DNA of 64,000 nucleotides from UBA668 sp038328705. Lineage in GTDB: Bacteria; Actinomycetota; Acidimicrobiia; Acidimicrobiales; Ilumatobacteraceae. Location of the stretch: assembly GCA_038328705.1 (NCBI GenBank), contig JBBQMG010000004.1, positions 7,629 to 71,628 on the forward strand, read 5' to 3'. The position numbers were made by a program, and so were the translations under genes. Shown here piece after piece: positions 8,585 through 17,107 of this stretch. The notes under the pieces are model-generated. The model was not told the DNA's origin. It did not search any database and saw only the letters and a list, made by a program, of their open reading frames with translations. Every line of letters begins with the position of its first letter. The first letter of the stretch is position 1.

Positions 8585-10720
8585 ATGCTCCGACGACTTG
8601 CAACATTCTGTTTTCGACACCGACGCCTCACCGTGCTGTTGTGGCTGATGGCGGTGGTCGGTGTCTCCCTTGCTGCTGGCGCCGCGGGTGGCGAGTATGC
8701 TCAGGGCGGACGTCTGCACGGCACCGACAGCGACCGGGCGTACGAGCTCTTGGTGGACGAGGCACCCGACGACGCGAACATCGCCGGCGATGCGGCACAG
8801 CTGGTACTCACCGCACCGGGTGGCGTGAGCAGCCCCGGTGTCGCGTCGCAGGTCGATGCCTACCTGCAAGAACTTGCCACGACTCTGGGCGTCATCTACA
8901 GCCCGTCTTCGTCCGCCGAGCTCACGGTCTCGGCAGACGGCACAGTGGCAACTGCCACCATCACCGTTGACAAGGACGACGCGAAGGTGACGGACCGCCT
9001 ACTCGACCAGCGTGCGGCGCGGCAGGGCGCAGGGCTTGCGGTGGACTTCGGCGGATATCGCTTCCAGGACGGCGGCGTGCCCACCACCGAGTTGTTCGGC
9101 TTGCTGGCTGCCGTGGTCATCCTGCTCATCTCCTTCGGCTCCCTCGTCGCGATGGGGCTGCCCATCCTCACCGCCCTGTTCGGCATCGTCGTGGGCCTCG
9201 CCGGGGTCGAGCTCTGGGCGGCTCTCGTCGACACGCCTGAATTCACGGTGCAGGTTGCCTCGATGGTCGGCATCGGCGTCGGGATCGATTACGCGTTGTT
9301 CATCGTGACCCGCTACCGCGAGGCGCTTCGGCGCACCGCGGATCCGCTGCAGGCGACGCTCGAGGCGATCGACACCGCCGGTCGCGCAGTGGTGTTCGCC
9401 GGGGTCACGGTGATGATCTCGCTGCTCGGCATGCTGCTGATGGGCATGTCCTTCCTCAACGGGCTCGCCTTGGGCACATCGACCGCAGTGCTGGTGGCGG
9501 TGCTCGCCGCGCTCACTCTGTTGCCGGCGTCGCTGGGCTTTGTCGGGCACCGAATCGACCGGCTGTCGATCCACCGTCGCGACCGCAAGCTTGATGAAAC
9601 GGGCTGGCACCGATGGAGCCGCTTCGTGCAGCGACACCCGGCGGCCTGCGCGTTGGCGGGTCTGGGCGTTCTCGGGGCGCTTGTCATCCCCACGTTCGCG
9701 ATGCGGTTGGCGTCGGCCGATGCCGGCAACGACCCACAGGGTACGACGACCCGCGCAGCGTACGACACGCTCGCAGACGGCTTTGGCCTCGGCTACAACG
9801 GGCCGCTGCTGGTGGTGACCCCGCTGGTCGGCAGTCCGACAGCGGCCGACCGCCTCGCCGCAGTCATTGCCGAGCAGCCAGGGGTCCTCGCCATTGCGGG
9901 TGTCGATGTGGCCGACTCCGGCACGGTTGCGGTGATCACCGTCATCCCGATCACCGGCCCCCAGGATGAGCGAACCGCCGACCTGGTACACACCCTTCGC
10001 GACGTCATCGCGACGAGCGGCATCACTGGCTACATCGGCGGGCAGACCGCGGGCGACGTCGACTTCTCCGAGCAGATGTCGGCACGACTGCCGATCTTCA
10101 TCGGCGCCGTCCTGGTGCTGAGTTTCCTGCTACTGATGCTCGTGTTCCGCTCGATCCTGGTGCCGCTGAAGGCAGTGTTGCTCAACCTGTTGTCGATCGG
10201 AGCGGCGTATGGCGTTCTCGTCGCCGTGTTCCAGTGGGGCTGGCTCGGCTGGCTGATCGGTGTGAACGAAGGAGCGCCGATCGAGCCGTGGGCGCCGATG
10301 ATGCTGTTTGCCATCGTGTTCGGTTTGTCCATGGACTACGAGGTCTTCCTGCTGTCGTCCGTGAAGGAACGAATCGACCATGGCGAGCCGAACAGCGTTG
10401 CGGTCGTCGAGGGCTTGGCCTCGACCGCGCGGGTGATCACAGCTGCCGCTGCCATCATGGTGTGCGTGTTCGGCACCTTCGTTCTCGGCGACCTTCGCGC
10501 GATCAAGCTGATCGGTCTCGGTCTCGCTGTTGCTGTCCTTCTCGACGCGACGATCGTGCGAATGATCTTGGTGCCGGCAACGATGGAGTTGCTCGGCCCG
10601 CGGAACTGGTGGCTGCCGCGTCGTCTGGCGCGCGTGCTCCCGCGGTTGCCCGTCGAAGGCAACCACTCGGCAACACCGCCGGCCCCGGTGGCCGAGCGAG
10701 TCCTCGAGGGGGTGCGATGA
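8585..10720 (+). CDS. MMPL family (RND superfamily) transporter
   Basis: A 711-residue MMPL/RND exporter. The pattern is one N-terminal helix, a soluble loop (about residues 45-150), a block of five or six helices, a second soluble loop and a second helix block (from about 500). Conserved helix signatures GIGVGIDYALFIVTRYRE and VFGLSMDYEVFLLSSVKER carry the Asp-Tyr pairs used in proton relay. Such proteins export lipids or hydrophobic drugs. I chose ATG 8585 because family members begin with this type of Arg-rich segment (MLRRLATF). The stop overlaps the kinase start (ATGA), so transporter and two-component system are co-expressed. Confidence 0.9.
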   Translation: MLRRLATFCFRHRRLTVLLWLMAVVGVSLAAGAAGGEYAQGGRLHGTDSDRAYELLVDEAPDDANIAGDAAQLVLTAPGGVSSPGVASQVDAYLQELATTLGVIYSPSSSAELTVSADGTVATATITVDKDDAKVTDRLLDQRAARQGAGLAVDFGGYRFQDGGVPTTELFGLLAAVVILLISFGSLVAMGLPILTALFGIVVGLAGVELWAALVDTPEFTVQVASMVGIGVGIDYALFIVTRYREALRRTADPLQATLEAIDTAGRAVVFAGVTVMISLLGMLLMGMSFLNGLALGTSTAVLVAVLAALTLLPASLGFVGHRIDRLSIHRRDRKLDETGWHRWSRFVQRHPAACALAGLGVLGALVIPTFAMRLASADAGNDPQGTTTRAAYDTLADGFGLGYNGPLLVVTPLVGSPTAADRLAAVIAEQPGVLAIAGVDVADSGTVAVITVIPITGPQDERTADLVHTLRDVIATSGITGYIGGQTAGDVDFSEQMSARLPIFIGAVLVLSFLLLMLVFRSILVPLKAVLLNLLSIGAAYGVLVAVFQWGWLGWLIGVNEGAPIEPWAPMMLFAIVFGLSMDYEVFLLSSVKERIDHGEPNSVAVVEGLASTARVITAAAAIMVCVFGTFVLGDLRAIKLIGLGLAVAVLLDATIVRMILVPATMELLGPRNWWLPRRLARVLPRLPVEGNHSATPPAPVAERVLEGVR

Positions 10721-12003
10721 TGGCCGCCGTGATGAAGCGCCTGTTCGGGGCCTACGCGCGCCCTCGGGTCTGGCTGGAGTCGACACACCTGCTCCTCGGC
10801 CTGCCCGTCGGCATCGGTCTGTTCACGATCGTGGTCACCATGCTCGCAGTGAGCACCGGCACACTCTTCAGCTTGGTCGGGCTGCCCCTACTGGTGATGA
10901 CGGTGGCCGGTGGCCGCGTGGTTGGCCAGGTCGAACGGGCCCGTGTGAAGGCGTTGCTCGGTGTCGAGCTGCCTGCCCACGCACCGATCTCGTGGCAGCG
11001 GGGCCTCTGGCCGCGGGCCAAGCAGATACTGGCCGATCGGCCGAGTTGGAGGGGATTGGCCTACGCGTTACTGATGCTGCCGTGGGGAATTGTCACCTTC
11101 ACCGCGACCGTCGTGCTGTGGACGGTGGCAGTCTCCCTCGTCTCGCTACCGCTGTGGGGGTGGGTCGGGGAGCCTCCACCGGCATTCACCGTCGATGGCA
11201 CTCGGTTCCATCTGCACGGTTGGTCGCTGGTTGCTGCCGTCGCCGCCGCATCTCTAGTCGGTCTGCTGCTGAGCATCGTGCTCCCGAGGGTCGTGCATGC
11301 CTTGGCCTCGCTCGACGCGGCGCTGGCACGGCGGCTGCTCTCACCCAACGAAGCCAAACGACTCGCGGCGAGGGTTGCCGAGTTGGAGGTGAGCCGCAAC
11401 GCTTCTGTCGAGTCGTCCACCACCGAGTTGCGTCGGATCGAACGCGACCTGCACGACGGGGCCCAGCAGCGACTGGTCAGCCTGGCAATGAACCTCGGCC
11501 GTGCCAAGGAACAGCTGCAAGGCAGCGACGATGAGCGAGCACGTGAGCTCGTCGGCGCCGCCCACGACGAGGCGAAGCATGCAATTACGGAGCTGCGCGA
11601 CCTCGTTCGGGGTATCCACCCGGCCGTGCTGACCGATCGTGGGCTCGACGCTGCTGTCTCGGCGCTGGTGGTTCGCTGCCCGGTACCGGTGAGCTTGCAC
11701 ACCGAGCTACCGCGCCGGCTGCCCGCAGCGATCGAGGCTGCCGCCTACTTCGTGGTCGCGGAAGCACTCACCAATGTCGCTAAGCACAGCAGGGCTCACT
11801 CGGCAAATGTCCGTGTGGCCGAGCGCGACGGCGTGCTCTTCGTCGAGGTACTCGACGACGGGGTCGGTGGGGCGAACGAACTGCACGGCGGCGGACTACG
11901 GGGGCTGCACGAGCGTGTGACTGCCGTGGAGGGCCGACTACGCGTTGTCAGTCCTTTCGGAGGGCCTACGGTCGTCAGCGTGGAGCTGCCATGCGCATTG
12001 TGA
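10717..12003 (+). CDS. Sensor histidine kinase (HisKA_3 type)
   Basis: A 428-residue membrane kinase. Residues 15-195 hold an actinobacterial putative-sensor domain with paired helices (about 25-60 and 115-190). The HisKA_3 dimerisation domain follows with RDLHDGAQQR (phospho-acceptor His 246), and a HATPase_c domain ends with GGGLRGLHERVTAVEG. ATG 10717 overlaps the MMPL stop as ATGA. Membrane-embedded sensor domains of this kind lack a sizeable outer loop and often respond to envelope-active compounds, matching a co-transcribed MMPL exporter. The gene overlaps the response regulator by 13 bases. Confidence 0.9.
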   Translation: MMAAVMKRLFGAYARPRVWLESTHLLLGLPVGIGLFTIVVTMLAVSTGTLFSLVGLPLLVMTVAGGRVVGQVERARVKALLGVELPAHAPISWQRGLWPRAKQILADRPSWRGLAYALLMLPWGIVTFTATVVLWTVAVSLVSLPLWGWVGEPPPAFTVDGTRFHLHGWSLVAAVAAASLVGLLLSIVLPRVVHALASLDAALARRLLSPNEAKRLAARVAELEVSRNASVESSTTELRRIERDLHDGAQQRLVSLAMNLGRAKEQLQGSDDERARELVGAAHDEAKHAITELRDLVRGIHPAVLTDRGLDAAVSALVVRCPVPVSLHTELPRRLPAAIEAAAYFVVAEALTNVAKHSRAHSANVRVAERDGVLFVEVLDDGVGGANELHGGGLRGLHERVTAVEGRLRVVSPFGGPTVVSVELPCAL

Positions 12004-12635
12004 TCGTGGAGGATTCAGTGCTCTTACGCGAGGGCGTCACCAGGCTGCTCGAGGAATACGGTCACTCGGTGGTTGCTGCCGAAGGCGACGCCACCCGTCT
12101 GGTACCCGTCGTCGAGGAACACGCGCCCGACCTCGTGATCTTGGATGTTCGCATGCCTCCGACGCATACCGACGAGGGCCTTCGAGCCGCCATCGAGCTG
12201 CGTATGGCGAGGCCGGCCACCCCGGTGCTGGTGCTCTCGCAGTACGTCGAAGAGAGATACGCCGTCGAGCTGCTGGCGATGGGCACCGTCGGTGTCGGCT
12301 ACCTGCTCAAGGAGCGGGTGGCCGACGTTCGGGAGTTCGTCGACGCTGCCGTGCGAGTGGCCGACGGTGGCACCGCACTCGACCCCGAGGTCGTGTCGCA
12401 GTTGTTCGCCCGGAGCCGCCGGCGCGACCCACTTGCGACGCTCACGCCGCGCGAACGCGAGGTCTTGTCGTTGATGGCGCAGGGCTTTTCCAACGGTGCC
12501 ATCGCGGCGGCGCTGGTGGTCAGCGCTGGCGCTGTCGAAAAGCACATCTCGTCGATCTTCGCGAAGCTCGATCTGCCACCGTCGGAACTGGAACATCGCC
12601 GCGTGCTGGCCGTGCTGCGACACCTGACGGGTTGA
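11991..12635 (+). CDS. LuxR/NarL-family response regulator
   Basis: A 214-residue regulator with an N-terminal receiver domain (acidic pocket ED 7-8, phospho-acceptor Asp 52 in ILDVRMPP, Ser 83, Lys 107 in YLLKERV) and a C-terminal LuxR helix-turn-helix (LTPREREVLSLMAQG, then VEKHISSIFAKL). It pairs with the kinase immediately upstream. The most likely target is its own operon through the palindrome at 8507-8530. A small hairpin follows the stop. Confidence 0.92.
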   Translation: MRIVIVEDSVLLREGVTRLLEEYGHSVVAAEGDATRLVPVVEEHAPDLVILDVRMPPTHTDEGLRAAIELRMARPATPVLVLSQYVEERYAVELLAMGTVGVGYLLKERVADVREFVDAAVRVADGGTALDPEVVSQLFARSRRRDPLATLTPREREVLSLMAQGFSNGAIAAALVVSAGAVEKHISSIFAKLDLPPSELEHRRVLAVLRHLTG

Positions 12636-12651
12636 ACCCTCTGACCCGAGC

Positions 12652-12667
12652 GGCGTGGTGTCACGCC
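12652..12667. terminator. Short hairpin between convergent genes
   Basis: GGCGTG and CACGCC pair around GTGT, 17 bases after the response-regulator stop. It sits in the 60-base gap left if the citrate synthase is read in its conserved C-terminal frame, which ends at 12696. Confidence 0.5.
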
Positions 12668-12695
12668 CCTCTACTCGCTCGCCGGGGCCGACTGG

Positions 12696-14208
12696 TCACG
12701 CAATCGCAGGAATCGTTTGCGGAGGCGGCGGACCGATGTAGCGGGCGCTTGGTCGGATGATCTTGTTGTCCGCGGCCTGTTCGAGGATATTGGCGCACCA
12801 CCCGATGACCCTGCTCGATGCGAACGTCGGGGTGAACATCTCGGGCGGAATGCCGCAACTGCATGACGACACCAGCGTAGAACTCGACGTTCGTGCGCAG
12901 GTGGCGACCCGGCTTCAGTCGGTCGAGTATTCCGGTCACGCCGGCCTCCACGGCTTCCGCAAATGCCGTAAGGTCGCGGGCGGTTTCGTTGGCTGCCAGT
13001 CGACGTGCGACACCGCGGAGCATGACCGACCGCGGGTCGTCGGTGAGGTACACGGCATGCCCGAAGCCCATGATCTTTTCGCCGCGTTCCACCATCGGCG
13101 CGACCACCTCCTCGATACGTTCCGGTGACCTGATCTCGTCGAGCAGCGCCAGTGCTCTGCTCGGTGCACCGCCATGGAGTGGACCGCTCAACGACCCGAT
13201 GGCGGCAACCACGCAGGCGCCCATGTCGGCCCCGGTGGAGGCGACCACTCTGCCAGTGAAAGTTGAAGCGTTGAAGCCGTGATCTATGGTGGAGATGAGG
13301 TACTGCTCAACCGCGCGAGTGTGCTCCCCAGTAGGTTCGGCCCCGGTCAGCATCCACAGATAGTTCGCCGCGTAGCCAAGGTCGTCGCGGGGTTCGACGA
13401 CCTCTCGACCGGCGCGTAGCCGGTGAAGGGCGCACAGCAGTGTGGGTGTGATCGCACACAGGAAGAGTGCGTCGAGCCGGCGCTGCTCAGGTCCGATGTC
13501 GATCACCGGTCGCATCCCGCGCTCTGCAGCCGCGAGCGAAAGAACGGTGCGTAAACCTTCGAGCGGTTCGCTGACCACAGCGACGGCTGGCAGGACTGCT
13601 CGCACCGACGATGTGATCTCGCGCAGGGGAGTCGCCTCGGCGATGAACTCGGCGCGCTCGCCAGCATCGGTGGGCAGTGCTCCGTAGACCATCAAGCGCC
13701 ACACGTCCTCGATCGGCCGCCGCTCCGCAAGTTCCACGGCTGAGTACTGGCGATAGTGATAGAAGCCTTCGCTACCGCGGACGTCGCCGACCTCGGTGTC
13801 GGCCACGACCACTCCTTTGAGACCGCGTGGAACGTCGGCTGGCCCGATGGATGCGACACGCATCAGGTCGCGAAGCGACACCACACCAACCGGGTTGCCA
13901 TGGTCGGTCACGGGCATGTGCCGGTAGCCGCGTTCGCGCATTATTGCCAACGCCGCGGGTACTTCGGTGGCGAGGTCGACGTCGTCAACCGGTGTGGTCA
14001 TGACCGCACCCACGGTGCAGTCGTGTAGCCCGGTGGCGGTGGCCCGTAGCACGTCGCGTTCCGTGACAATGCCAACGGCCCTACTGCCTTCCATCACCAG
14101 TACCGAGCCAACTCGATGCTGGTGCATGCGGTGGATCGCGGCGGTGAGGGGCTCGTCAGCGAACGCCGCCACTGGGGGAGCTGTCATCAACGAATCGATA
14201 GAACTCAT
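12696..14208 (-). CDS. CBS-domain citrate synthase, frameshifted near the 3' end
   Basis: A citrate/methylcitrate synthase-type enzyme with two N-terminal CBS domains (about residues 1-125 from ATG 14208), which usually bind adenine nucleotides. Catalytic residues are visible: His in SGPLHGGAPSRA (345), His in MGFGHAVYLTDDPRS (384), and Glu in TNVEFYAGVVMQ (442), where E. coli has Asp; Glu is, as I recall, typical of this subfamily. After Gln 450 the frame changes: one extra base at 12858 (or loss of two) separates it from the expected C-terminus, which is readable in the adjacent frame as CGIPPEMFTP ... ANILEQAADNKIIRPSARY and ends at TGA 12696-12698. Without a shift the protein ends at 12661 in an Arg-rich unrelated tail. 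It diverges from an HTH-citrate synthase gene. Confidence 0.8.
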
Positions 14209-14239
14209 GCTCACCAGCGTGCCTACGTCGAGATAGCTG

Positions 14240-14251
14240 ATCAACGTTGAT
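14240..14251. promoter_or_regulatory. 12-bp palindrome between divergent citrate-synthase-family genes
   Basis: ATCAACGTTGAT is a perfect palindrome in the 44-base gap between the start codons at 14208 (minus) and 14253 (plus). Another TCAA half-site follows at 14258. It is a plausible operator for the HTH domain encoded by the plus-strand gene, controlling both genes. Confidence 0.55.
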
Positions 14252-14252
14252 T

Positions 14253-15464
14253 ATGGTCAACCATGTGCAGTGGCTGACAACGTCCCAGGCAGCGCATCGC
14301 TTAGGCGTGAAGCCGGCCACCATCTACGCCTACGTCAGTCGTGGTGTCATCGAGAGCCATCGGGATGAAGATCGCACCAGTCGCTTTCGTGCGATCGACG
14401 TGGAGGCGCTCGCGGTCCGCGGTCGCCCTCGCGAGGCGAGCCGTCACCATTCGTTGGATATCGAGATCTCTACGCGAATCACCGAGATCGGCGACCACAC
14501 CATTCGATATCGCGGGCATGACGCGCTGACACTGGCGCGTACGTGCTCCTTCGAGCGGGTGGCGGAGCTGCTGTGGACGGGCGAGTTGCCGTTGGTGACG
14601 CCGGTCTGGGTCGCCAGCGCGCGGCCGCTCGTGATCCCCAGTGAGTTGTCGATGCGTGATCATCTGCGCTTGGTGGCCGCACACGCTTCGGTCGGCGCCC
14701 GCGAGCGACGCGACATGCGGTCGGTCACCGACGAGGGTCGGCTTCTGATTGCGTCCATGATCGACTCGTTACCGATGGCAGGCGATGGCCGCTGCCCCCG
14801 GTTGGCGCTGCCCGATGGCGTGTCTGTCCGTGGTTCGTTGGCGGGCCGGCTCTGGTCACGACTCTCACCGCGACGATCGACGCCCGCGTTGATCGCCACG
14901 ATGAATGCCGCGCTCGTCCTGCTGGCCGATCATGAGATGGCGGCAAGCACCTTGGCCGCTCGCGTCGCGGCCAGCACCCGTGCTGGGGTGCATGGCGTCG
15001 TCGCCGCCGGGATGGGCACGCTGGAAGGGTCACTGCACGGTGGCGAGAGCCGGCGCGCCCGCCGAGTGCTCGATCGCGTCACGGTCGGGTCCGCGCAGGG
15101 TGCGATGTTGATGGCACTCGAACTGCACGGCAGGTTGCCTGGGTTCGGGCAGGTGCTGTACCCGTTGGGCGACCCTCGGGCAGTGCTCCTGTTGCAGATG
15201 TTGCGCGATGCCGTCGGCCCACATCCGGCCATGATCGCCGCGGACGCATTGATCGCCGCCGCCGCCCGCCGCCGCCTGCCACCACCCAACGTCGACCTCG
15301 CACTGGCCGTGCTGGGGATGGTGGCCGCGATGCCCGAGGATGGTGGCGAAGCAATCTTCACGACCGCGCGAGTCGTCGGCTGGCTCGCACACGCAATGGA
15401 GGAGTACGACGAGCGGCCACTGCGCTTTCGTCCCCGCGCCGTGTATGTCGGGGCCAGCGGGTGA
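14253..15464 (+). CDS. HTH-citrate synthase fusion, probable metabolite-sensing regulator
   Basis: A 403-residue protein. Residues 5-60 form a MerR/excisionase-type helix-turn-helix (LTTSQAAHRLGVKPATIYAY, then SRGVIESHRDE). The rest is a citrate synthase fold. One catalytic His is kept (GSLHGGESRRARR, residue 262) and the Asp is kept (PPNVDLALAVL, residue 348). The second catalytic His is Gln (LPGFGQVLYPLGDPRA, residue 300; normally GFGH). That change suggests loss of synthase activity and use as a ligand-binding sensor for oxaloacetate, acyl-CoA or citrate. The start may instead be TTG 14247. It is divergent from the CBS-citrate synthase, its likely target. This fusion architecture exists in databases, but I know of no characterised member. 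Confidence 0.85.
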   Translation: MVNHVQWLTTSQAAHRLGVKPATIYAYVSRGVIESHRDEDRTSRFRAIDVEALAVRGRPREASRHHSLDIEISTRITEIGDHTIRYRGHDALTLARTCSFERVAELLWTGELPLVTPVWVASARPLVIPSELSMRDHLRLVAAHASVGARERRDMRSVTDEGRLLIASMIDSLPMAGDGRCPRLALPDGVSVRGSLAGRLWSRLSPRRSTPALIATMNAALVLLADHEMAASTLAARVAASTRAGVHGVVAAGMGTLEGSLHGGESRRARRVLDRVTVGSAQGAMLMALELHGRLPGFGQVLYPLGDPRAVLLLQMLRDAVGPHPAMIAADALIAAAARRRLPPPNVDLALAVLGMVAAMPEDGGEAIFTTARVVGWLAHAMEEYDERPLRFRPRAVYVGASG

Positions 15465-15470
15465 CGGGAG

Positions 15471-16265
15471 TCAGCCGGAGACGGGCAGTGCGACCGCAGC
15501 CATGGCGATGGCCAGTGCATGGCCGAGGTTCAGCGAATCAACGCCACGATGCATTGGAATGCGAACTTCGAACTGGCTGGCGCGGCGGGCCTCTTCGGTC
15601 AGGCCGGGCCCCTCGGCGCCCGCGATGAGCGCAACCTTGTCCGGCACGCTCATGTCGAACAGGCTGTTGGCCTCCGCTGCGGGGGTCAGTGCCCAGGTCT
15701 CGAAGCCGGCGTTTTTGAGGGACTCGATCGGGCTCGGCCACCGATCGCAGCGCATCACCGGCAGGTGCAGCATCTCGCCCATCGAGACCCGCACCGCGCG
15801 ACGCGAGTACGGGTCGGCGCAGGTGGGGTCGAGCAGCATGGCGTCGAACCCGAGCGCCCGTGCGGACCGCGCGACCGCACCGATGTTCTCCTTGTCGTTC
15901 GACCCTTCCAGCACCAGCACTCGACGGGCACCGGCCAGCACATCGGGCAGTGTCGGGTTCTCGCGCCGCTTCACCGACGCCAACGCCCCACGATGAACGT
16001 CGAAGCCGGCGATCTCCTTCATCACCTGGCGGCTGGCGATGTAGACCGGCAGGCATATCGGTTCGACCGTGTCCCTCAGCCGCTCGTAACGCGAAGGGGA
16101 GAGCAGGAATGACTTGGCCGCGAATGTGGAGGCGACCAGTCGGGTGATGACCAGTTCACTTTCGGCAATGAAGTGGTCGAGCGTGTCCGCGGCGTCACCC
16201 TGGCCGCGAAGGCCCAGGTAGTCGGCAACGCGCGGGTCGTCGGCGGAGTCGATTTCAATCGGCAC
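15471..16265 (-). CDS. TrmH/SpoU-family RNA 2'-O-methyltransferase
   Basis: A 264-residue SPOUT methyltransferase that should transfer a methyl group from SAM to a ribose 2'-OH in rRNA or tRNA. The N-terminal substrate-binding domain is followed by the SpoU catalytic knot: VLEGSNDKENIGAVARSARA (motif 1), ALIAGAEGPGLTEEA (motif 2) and VRIPMHRGVDSLNLGHALAI (motif 3). I chose GTG 16265 because no earlier residue fits the family and AGGCGA lies upstream. It ends 6 bases from the convergent HTH-citrate synthase stop. The exact target nucleotide cannot be told. Confidence 0.88.
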   Translation of the reverse strand: MPIEIDSADDPRVADYLGLRGQGDAADTLDHFIAESELVITRLVASTFAAKSFLLSPSRYERLRDTVEPICLPVYIASRQVMKEIAGFDVHRGALASVKRRENPTLPDVLAGARRVLVLEGSNDKENIGAVARSARALGFDAMLLDPTCADPYSRRAVRVSMGEMLHLPVMRCDRWPSPIESLKNAGFETWALTPAAEANSLFDMSVPDKVALIAGAEGPGLTEEARRASQFEVRIPMHRGVDSLNLGHALAIAMAAVALPVSG

Positions 16266-16336
16266 TCGCCTGACTCTATGGGTGCCGACGAAAGGAAGAC
16301 GTTGCGAACAGGTGTTCGCTGCGCCAGGATGTCGCC

Positions 16337-17047
16337 ATGACCGGCCCCACCGCTCCACCCGTCGCCACCGACTCTGAACTGATCTGGCAGCAGTGCCTGT
16401 TCGCGTTCGAAGAACCCAAGGTCAATGATGTGGATGTCGGCGGCAGCGGTCTCACTAGGACTTGGCTCGACGAGACGTCGTGGGTCGATTTCGTGCCGCG
16501 CTGGCTCAGTGGGGCCGACCTGGTCTTTGCCGAGCTGGTTGCCAAGCTGCCGTGGCGCCAGCGCGAAGTCACCATGTACGACCGGCGCGTCGCCGAGCCA
16601 CGGCTCACCGCTTGGTGGGGGCTCACCAATGGCGAGCCCGAGCCGCTGGCGGTGCTGCAGGAGGCCAGGGCTGCCCTCACCCGCCACTACTCGCGCCCGT
16701 TCGACTCCATTGGCTTCAACCTGTACCGCGATGGCCGCGATTCGGTGGCCTGGCACGCGGACCGCGAGCGCTACACCCACGAAGACCCGGTCGTCGCGAT
16801 TCTCAGTACTGGTGCGCCGCGGGCACTGCACATTCGGCCCAAGCCGTCGCAGGGCAAGGGTGCGCCGTCGAGTACATGGCACATTGGCCAGGGCGACCTG
16901 CTGGTGATGGGCGGCGCCTGCCAGCACGACTTCGAGCACTGCGTGCCAAAGGCAGCCCACGTCGAGGGCCCCCGCCTCAGCATCATGTTCCGACACAACA
17001 TGGCCGACTGGCAGCCGCCCGATTCCGGCACGTACAACCAGGCGTGA
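16337..17047 (+). CDS. AlkB-like 2-oxoglutarate/Fe(II) dioxygenase
   Basis: A 236-residue AlkB-family oxygenase, expected to remove alkyl groups from damaged DNA or RNA bases by oxidation. Iron ligands are visible as His 140 and Asp 142 (SVAWHADRE) and His 201 (DFEHCVPK). The 2-oxoglutarate-binding arginines are R213 and R219 (GPRLSIMFRHNM). The N-terminal 40 residues are variable. It diverges from the RNA methyltransferase gene with 71 bases between starts, and stands 60 bases before the aminotransferase. Confidence 0.9.
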   Translation: MTGPTAPPVATDSELIWQQCLFAFEEPKVNDVDVGGSGLTRTWLDETSWVDFVPRWLSGADLVFAELVAKLPWRQREVTMYDRRVAEPRLTAWWGLTNGEPEPLAVLQEARAALTRHYSRPFDSIGFNLYRDGRDSVAWHADRERYTHEDPVVAILSTGAPRALHIRPKPSQGKGAPSSTWHIGQGDLLVMGGACQHDFEHCVPKAAHVEGPRLSIMFRHNMADWQPPDSGTYNQA

Positions 17048-17107
17048 GCACCATCTGTTCACCTCGCCGGTCCGGCCCAGGGGATCGAGCGAGGGCATAC
17101 TAGGGCG

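Noticed and set aside
12850..12865. Programmed ribosomal frameshift in the CBS-citrate synthase
   Set aside because: No slippery heptamer or downstream pseudoknot is evident at CAGTTGCGG; mutation or sequencing error is simpler.
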